Shown piece after piece: positions 57,928 through 64,000 of a DNA stretch of 64,000 bases. Below the pieces are notes generated by a model. The model saw only the letters and a program-made list of their open reading frames with translations, did not search any database and was not told where the DNA came from. A program made the position numbers and the translations under genes. The DNA comes from Clavulina sp. PMI_390 (lineage: Eukaryota > Basidiomycota > Agaricomycetes > Cantharellales > Hydnaceae), in assembly GCA_015039315.1 (NCBI GenBank), contig WIDE01000036.1, forward strand, positions 1-64,000, written 5' to 3'. The stretch's first letter is position 1, and each line of letters opens with the position of its first letter.

Positions 57928-58855
57928 TAACACCATCATACAATGACTTGAAGCGCTGACATGAATCATTCAGTCTCCCCAGATGTTATTGGGTTTTTTT
58001 TTTTCCTGGTCAGAACTGGCGGTGAGGGAAAAGCCCCTGGCATGCAGAAGCTCTTGTACTGGACTTGAGTGCAGGTTTCCCACAGAATATATACCTAGAA
58101 TGGACAGAAATGAGTAGCCATAGGTCGAAAATATAATCAATGTTGTACTCCACTCACCTTCAACATGTTTTTACGCTCAGTCCACATATGCACAATAGAG
58201 TTGACTTTGTCGGTATGGAGAATTTATGAGCAGGCTCATTAGGAAGCCTCTCAATATGTTCCCAGATAAAGGCGTCTCAGGATAGGAGAATTGTATCAGT
58301 GATGTTGTCGGTAGAGCTGCACATCAGCAATCCGAGAGAACCCTCGGTCTCGGGTTTGAGCCCGGCGACTCGGTTTTCTGAAGTCTAAATATTTTGAATT
58401 TCCAAGCGATGCTATTTGAACCAAGCCGTGCCATCATGAGAGCTGGAGACTGAACCGTGGTCCAGGAATGTGTATGAGAGAGGGATAGAGACGAGGTGGC
58501 CGTGGGAACTGACGACATAAGCATCCCCCGCTCTGCGATTTGAATTCATCCGAGCTGAAATGGCGATGCAGGTCCACATCTCCGTCTTCTTACCCACTAA
58601 CGCGCTGCAATCAGCCTCTCTGTCTCCTTCAAGCGCGGTTGTAATACCATCAGCGCCGTGTGAGCAAAGCGCTGTTTCCTTCACGCTTCATCGTCGTACA
58701 GATCCCCTGACGATTGGACATAGAGACTTGTGCAAAGACAAGCGAGCGCCTTTCCAAGTTGAATAGCAGTCGCACACTACTATTACCTGTCCCGATCGGG
58801 CACGCACAGCACGCAGCCATCTCGCTCTGCTACTACTACTTACCACTCTCTTGTA
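57928..58855. other. Intergenic between copies D and E
   Basis: About 930 bp, no gene supported. A GGGTTTGAGCCC palindrome near 58351 looks like a tRNA T-arm but has no matching cloverleaf. The right end must hold the copy E promoter. Confidence 0.45.
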
Positions 58856-61800
58856 ATGCCCGCCGTTGACCAGGGCGCGCTCACATCCCTCGCCATGGGT
58901 GGCGGCAGTACGCTCCCTGAATCGCAGCTCGTCCCAATCGCAATGGGCCCTCCGCCGTCCCATGGAGGCATCATCCCTGCCCGCGTCTCTTCAGAAATGA
59001 TGGACATATCCGATCCTGAGCCTTATACGCATCAGCAGCAGCAGCAACATCATCATCAAGACACTGTACCAAGACCATTGGCGCTCGAGTATACTACGCC
59101 AGCATCCTCGGGGGCCATCGTTCCTGGCGTTCCTCCTCCGCGTCAGGGCAGCATGCATAGCGAGTACGACGACCAACACCAACACCAGTATTCACAGCAC
59201 CACCACCACAGCAATGTCAACACCGATCGAGACCTCCCTGACGTTCCCTACCACCCTCGTCCTACCTACACCCCGATACATCATACTGCTCACCATCAGC
59301 AGGATAATAACCAACAGCAGCTCCAGCTAGTTGCCTCTACTTCCTCTGCCGGTGTTCCCACTGGGCCAACGTTCGAAGACCTCGTTCGAGTGCTCGGAGT
59401 TGGCGAGCCGTTCGTCAGTTCGTTCTCTGGCACGAGCCAGTACAGCAATGGTGGCCCATCCGCATGTGGTCTCGCATCCATGAATTCCGTTCGCCAAATC
59501 TTCATGTACCACTCAAAGGGTATTCGTGATGGTGCACTGCTGCGCGTCATGCATGCCTATTCGTTCCATGAAGTCAGTCATCGCCTCTCCTATTTCCCTT
59601 GCCCAGCACACTTTCCTTGTACTGACTGCGTATCGTTTATGGTCATGTAGGAAGTCATCAACATCGCCTCATTCCTCAAAGATACAGACCACCTCGAGAT
59701 CAACGACCTTCATAAACTACCCATGTTTGGCCACACGATGAACCTCTTGGCAGAAGAATATTCAACATGTTCCTTTGAATCTTTCAAAACCATTCTCACG
59801 TGAGTCTCAGTTATTCACCACCCTCGCATTCCATATCCTTGGCGTCTATTATCCTGTACTTGACAACCTTATCCTATCCACCAATTACTTACCCTCGACA
59901 CACAGCCGACTCGCCGAAGAAAGCACACATGGCTCGCCCGTCGGAGCTGTCATCACAAAGTCCCCAGAAATCATCGCCGTCACGCGCATCCCTCTTCCTC
60001 CTCCCCAGCCCACACAACACCCCGATGACGTCCCTCTCCCACACACGCACGTCTACGCCGTCTTCGACTCGCATGCGCGCCCCGAACACCATCCGAACGG
60101 GTCCGCCTACATCCTCTTCCCCACAGCAGACCAAGCCGCGCGATACCTCGCCGACTTACTCAAAGTCGACGAGACGCTCTTGAATTCAGGCGACCTGCAA
60201 TGGCAGACCGAGCTCCTCACCGCGTTCTCCGCACACATCTTCACGCCCCAACATATGAACAGCGAGACGGGGACGACGCCGATGGTGAGTTCGGCGTGGG
60301 CGATGCTGTACGAGACGAGTGTGGAGCTTGTGCAGGCGCGTGGGAAAGCGAGTAGGGCCGAGACGGAGGCGAGCGATGCGAAGCGCGAGAGGGATAACCT
60401 TGCTGCGAGTGTCGAGCGGCTGAGGGGCGAGTTGCGCGAGGAGAAGGAGAGAGCGAATAGGGCGATTGCGAATGCGAATGCTGCGAGAAATATGAATGGG
60501 AATGGGAATATGAATGGGCATGCGAGTGGGAGTGGGAGTGGAGGTGGTGGGGGTGGTGCGAGGGCGGGGTCGTCGATGACGAGGCAGTCGCAGCGCGAGA
60601 TCGAGTACTTGGCCTCGTATGGTAGGGATGCTGGAGGATCGGGATCGGGATCGGGATCTGGCTCGAAAACGACCGAGCAGATGACTGCTGAACAGTATGC
60701 GAGGTTCTGGGGGCCAGATACAACTCGTACCAGTACGTCTTACCACCCTTTGAGAACTTCGTTTATGTCTAACTCGCCGCCACGACACTTTTGATAGCCG
60801 TTTACGACGACGAAGATGATGCAGCGATCTATCGCGCTGCGTTTGACGTGCAAGACCCTGTTTCTCGAGCCCCTGTCATTCCTCCTCGTCCCCCTCTATC
60901 TGCATCGAATGGAGCCAACAATAGCGGCGGTGTTGGTGGGGGCTGGAACGTCGGTAGTCCAGGGAACGACGACGACTCGGAGGTCCAGAAGGGCGTCATC
61001 GCCTCGCTCGAGTCGAGTAATCAGCAATATATCGAGGCGTCGCGCCGCCTTAATAACGCTGCTAATTCGAGCACTACGGGTTTTCCTTCCAACGCCGCTG
61101 GTCCATCTTCCTCTCCGTCAAAGTCCAATGCGCTCTTCAATTCGAACAAGGGGAACAATGCGGGCGTCACTGTTGGACAAGGAAGCGCGAGGTCGTATGC
61201 GAGCGCAGCCGTCTCGAAGCTCACCAAGAGCCATTCCAAACCATCTTCTTCATCATCTCCCAACAACAATAATAACAATAACGCCGGACCGTCCCGCCCA
61301 AGTGCATCGAGTGCGACTGTTGCTGGATCCAATGCTGTTGTCGTCCGAAACTCTAAACCATCTGGTTCCAAACCTTCTGTTTCAGGCTCAGGTGGGAAAG
61401 GAACAGGAGTTGCTGGTGGTAGTGGCGCTGTGCCTCCGTCCATGATGATGGGCCTCGATGCCGATGAGCACCTCCAGGACCAGCCCTCTTTCCCACCGCT
61501 TACTGCCCCAGATTCTCCCACCGCCGGGCTAACTTCAGCTGAAGCGCGTCTTCTGCAGAAGCAGGAAGCAGAAGATAGAAAATCTCGCGAGCTTGCGATG
61601 AAGTTACATCGTCAAGAGGAACAGCTCGCCGAGCGTGAGCGACGCCAAGCGACGCGACGAGCAAATATGAATACTGAGTATGCTTACGATGACCCAGCTG
61701 TGAGGGACGATGGCTCCTTCGGAGGAGCGGGGATTGCGATTCCAGGTTGGAACACCGTGTCTAGTGCGGTGTCTGGCGCTGCAGGTATGGTTAGCAATGT

Positions 61801-62281
61801 CATTGGTATTGGTGGTGGCGGCAGCAGCACGAGGAAGTCTGGTGAGGGCAGCGGCAGTGGTAGTGGTGGAGCAAGTGGAAGTGGTAGTGCGGGTGGGAGT
61901 GGAAGTGGAAGTGGAGGAGGGAATCGCTACTCTGTGCTGGCCGACTCTCACCAGAATTCAGATGGGACATGGACGCATACCAGGCGGGAGGGAAACAGAA
62001 CAATTGTCACAACATACAAGATGGTTGAGAACCATCCGTTTGCAAGTGGAGGTCGTAGGGCGCAGGAGGACGAGGCAGCTAGCCTGGCGTATGCCACTAT
62101 GCTTCAGGAACAGGAGAACGAGCGAATGATGCGCGAGGCATTGGAGAAAAGCCGTGAGTTGTTAATCTTTGGAATAGGGATCCTCGTCCTATGAATGATC
62201 TTTCCTGTCCTGGATCGAACTGACTGCGTTGATATTTCTTTCGTAGGGAGGGACTCAAATCGGGTCAACCAATACCAATAA
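58856..62281 (+). CDS. VTD-like deubiquitinase with UIM-like motifs, intact active site (module copy E)
   Basis: Five exons (58856-59572, 59651-59799, 59906-60732, 60798-62153, 62247-62281) give 1027 aa in frame. After about 165 disordered, Gln/His-rich residues the enzyme domain has Gln195, Cys204 (GGPSACGLASMN) and DSH (Asp343, His345) followed by HHPNGSAY, the same full signature as copy A. A coiled coil (AKRERDNLAASVERLRGEL) leads to EVQKGVIASLESSNQQ. Ser/Asn-rich linkers follow, then SRELAMKLHRQEEQLAERER, a long Gly-Ser tract, and the UIM-like ASLAYATMLQEQENERMMRE. The last exon encodes RRDSNRVNQYQ and a TAA. Unlike copy A it does not run into the RBR; that lies in a separate gene 424 bp downstream. 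Ubiquitin cleavage is predicted from the retained catalytic residues. Confidence 0.9.
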
Positions 62282-62704
62282 CGCATTTTGGACAATTTTG
62301 TTTTGTTTTGGGGTTGTCGTAGCGTTCAACGCTACTACGTGAAGGGGCTCATACTTCTCACCTCCTATTCTTGCATTTGCTCTCGGTATCTATTCCCACC
62401 GAACCATGTACATGTACTTGTATCTGCATTTGTACTGACCATGGTATCACACTCAAAGGATGTCCTGTATATAATCATGTTATCGTCTCAAGGCCTGGCT
62501 CCATCACCGACGATCTGAGAAGGGTGATTTTGGCAATCTCTCTGAATCAAATCCGAGGACGGCGGCATCGCCCTTACGGTTCTGTGGAGCGCCGCGCTTA
62601 CGATCACCCTCTCACAGCAACTTCTCATCGCAGTGAGCCACCAACTCCGAGTCCTAGCTGGACTCCACGGTTGTCCTACAATCGCGATCGTATATTCCGT
62701 GAAT
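62282..62704. other. Spacer between copy E and the RBR gene
   Basis: 423 bp. It must act as both the terminator of copy E and the promoter of the RBR gene if they are separate. An open frame upstream of the RBR ATG (from about 62633) starts at a non-ATG codon and is not convincing as coding. Confidence 0.45.
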
Positions 62705-63775
62705 ATGGCTGCGCCTGGTGTCGCAGGTCGTGGTGTCAGCATCGACAGTGCTACAAAGACTATTTCTCATGCTGAAGAAGATCACACCTCGACTAGATCT
62801 GCAGAATCTGATGCCTCCCTTGTACTAAAGGAGGAGTTTGACTGCAGCGTTTGCATGGATAATATACCCATGATCGACGGCGTCCAAGTCCCTGGATGTG
62901 GCCACAAGTTCTGTAGGAAGTGTCTGAGAAACTACCTGGAGATCGAATTACAGGATAAGATTTTCTTCCCAATTCTGTGCCCAAACTGTCGAGCGGAGGG
63001 GACCAAGGACCCAGCGAGTGAGTTCGACTCTCCGACCGTGCGTCTCACTTCTGGTCGTCCTCATAGATCCTTTATAGCCGTCCCATCGAGTCTCGCGGAA
63101 GACATCGGGCTCGACAACATACACTATAAATCTTGGGGGAAACTTGGCTCACGGCTAAATTCTGCTGTTATTGATTGCCCTGAGTAACTTTCTTCCTCGG
63201 TATCTACCCTCTACTGGGAGCTGAGCGATTCGATTTGATACATCCAGTTGCCAGAACTCGTTTCTCGTTAGCGAAGAAGATTATGAAGCGAGTCAGATAC
63301 TCAATTGCCCAGTGGGCCACTGCGGTAGAAGATGGTGCAAAAGTTGTGATCAGAAAGTCGAGTTTGAGGTCTTTGAGCATGCCTGTGATGGAGAGAAGGA
63401 ATTTCAGGAGTGGATTAGCCAGAGGGATGTCACGCGCTGCCCTGGTTGGTATCCCTTCCTAACGCTCCTGTTCCCTCCGTGATATGTCTGCCGACGGATC
63501 GTGATCTCGATTTGTAGAATGTGGTCTATTGTATGAGATTGCTTCAGGATCCCCCCACATGATCTGTTATGGGCCAGGCTGCAATACGTGAGTCTTCAAA
63601 CTTATCCCTAAAGAAGGTCTACTCCCAATAGAGTGAGCTCACTCGTATTTTTCCACCATCCAGTCATTTTTGCTGTCGTGATGGTCAGCTCATTACCAAG
63701 TCGAAGAATCCACAGGAGGTTCGCATCGCGCTAGAACAACACTTCTCAATATGCAGGCCGACTAATGAAAACTAA
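62705..63775 (+). CDS. RBR-type E3 ligase homologue with mutated catalytic Cys (pseudo-ligase)
   Basis: Five exons (62705-63017, 63078-63183, 63248-63444, 63518-63587, 63664-63775) give 265 aa in frame. Exons 2, 3, 4 and 5 match those of copy A's RBR in length (106, 197, 70, 112 nt). RING1 is complete: FDCSVCMDN, GCGHKFCRKCL, CPNC. The IBR is present (CPDCQNSFL, CPVGHCGRRWCKSC, HACDGEKE). In Rcat the zinc Cys residues remain (ECG, MICYGPGC, HFCCRDGQ), but the catalytic Cys of SGCNHMTC in copy A is Ser217 here (SGSPHMIC), so thioester transfer should be impossible. The start MAAPG aligns with MAALS just after the junction intron of copy A, suggesting the RBR was once an independent unit or became one again. 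It may still bind E2~ubiquitin or partners through RING1. Confidence 0.87.
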
Positions 63776-63776
63776 A

Positions 63777-64000
63777 TCATCCGATTTCTGAGAAGCATAT
63801 TTTACCGGGGTTTTCTGTAATCTCAATTTCTAAAGTTCTGCTCAACTCGGCTATATACTTCACATCTTGATCGTTTGCGATCACTTCTGATCCTTTATTA
63901 CGACGAATTCTTCTATATGGTGGCATGTTACCAAGAGCCTTGCTGAACTCTTTGGTTACGTTGGTGTTATTTTCAGAGAAGAACAAAGCTTACTTGGGAC
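63777..64000 (-). CDS. Partial gene running off the right edge, unknown
   Basis: A minus-strand frame with coding character (VTKEFSKALGNMPPYRRIRR, then EVIANDQDVKYIAELSRTLE) ends at a TGA at 63777-63779. A possible donor (GTAAGC) near 63993 with an AG about 50 bases further along (GTTCAG, near 63945) suggests the last exon may begin near 63943. Otherwise the exon continues to about 63986. No family is recognised from this C-terminal piece. It converges on the RBR gene with only one base between the two stop codons. Confidence 0.4.

Noticed and set aside
58321..58395. tRNA-like T-arm (GGGTTTGAGCCC)
   Set aside because: No matching acceptor, D-arm and anticodon stems could be paired upstream on either strand.

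Overview
This window is nuclear DNA of a basidiomycete fungus, most likely an agaricomycete. The genes carry many short introns (mostly about 45-90 bp, GT-AG). Recognisable families are fungal: an Abo1/Yta7-type AAA ATPase, a PDX2 glutaminase, Reb1/TTF1-like Myb proteins, an F-box protein and RBR ubiquitin ligases. The order below agaricomycete cannot be fixed from sequence alone. No rRNA, tRNA, CRISPR array or intact autonomous transposon was recognised. A run of 903 Ns (39157-40059) marks an assembly gap.

Layout. 1-2.1 kb is AT-rich, gene-poor DNA with two large inverted repeats (foldback or MITE-like). 2.2-3.65 kb encodes methylthioadenosine phosphorylase (+). 5.1-10.2 kb holds a 1519-aa protein joining a herpes-tegument-like (VTD-type) deubiquitinase domain to an RBR E3 ubiquitin ligase (+). 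10.4-11.4 kb is PDX2 (+) and 11.6-13.05 kb a haloacetate-dehalogenase-like hydrolase (-). 13.5-15.65 kb (+) and 20.4-22.1 kb (-) are two Myb proteins of Reb1/TTF1 type. Between them lie an F-box-like protein and a CAK-like kinase (both -). 23.1-26.6 kb is a large Ser/Pro-rich protein (-), and 27.9-29.0 kb a probable unknown gene (-). 29.3-33.9 kb is the Abo1/ATAD2 ATPase (+). 34.3-38.9 kb is a tandem pair of paralogous unknown nuclear-type proteins (+). 40.2-42.3 kb is a DNAJC3/p58IPK-like ER co-chaperone (+). 43.0-43.6 kb is a small unknown gene (-).

From 45.8 to 63.8 kb there is a same-strand cluster built from further copies of the deubiquitinase module: four reconstructable genes, one truncated fragment, a separate RBR ligase gene, and one unrelated subtilisin-like protease in the middle. 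I spliced all five module genes by hand into uninterrupted frames (1519, 836, 696, 627 and 1027 aa). Exon 2 is exactly 149 nt in all five and intron phases are conserved.

The most interesting system is this ubiquitin-related family. Only the copies at 5.1 kb and 58.9 kb keep the full Gln-Cys-Asp-x-His active-site signature. Two copies have lost the catalytic Cys (to His and to Tyr) while keeping intact reading frames, DxH and UIM-like motifs. The free-standing RBR next to the intact 58.9 kb copy has Ser in place of its catalytic Cys. The locus therefore looks like a birth-and-decay array mixing active enzymes with pseudo-deubiquitinases and a pseudo-ligase. The fused gene at 5.1 kb would put ubiquitin removal and ubiquitin conjugation in one polypeptide.
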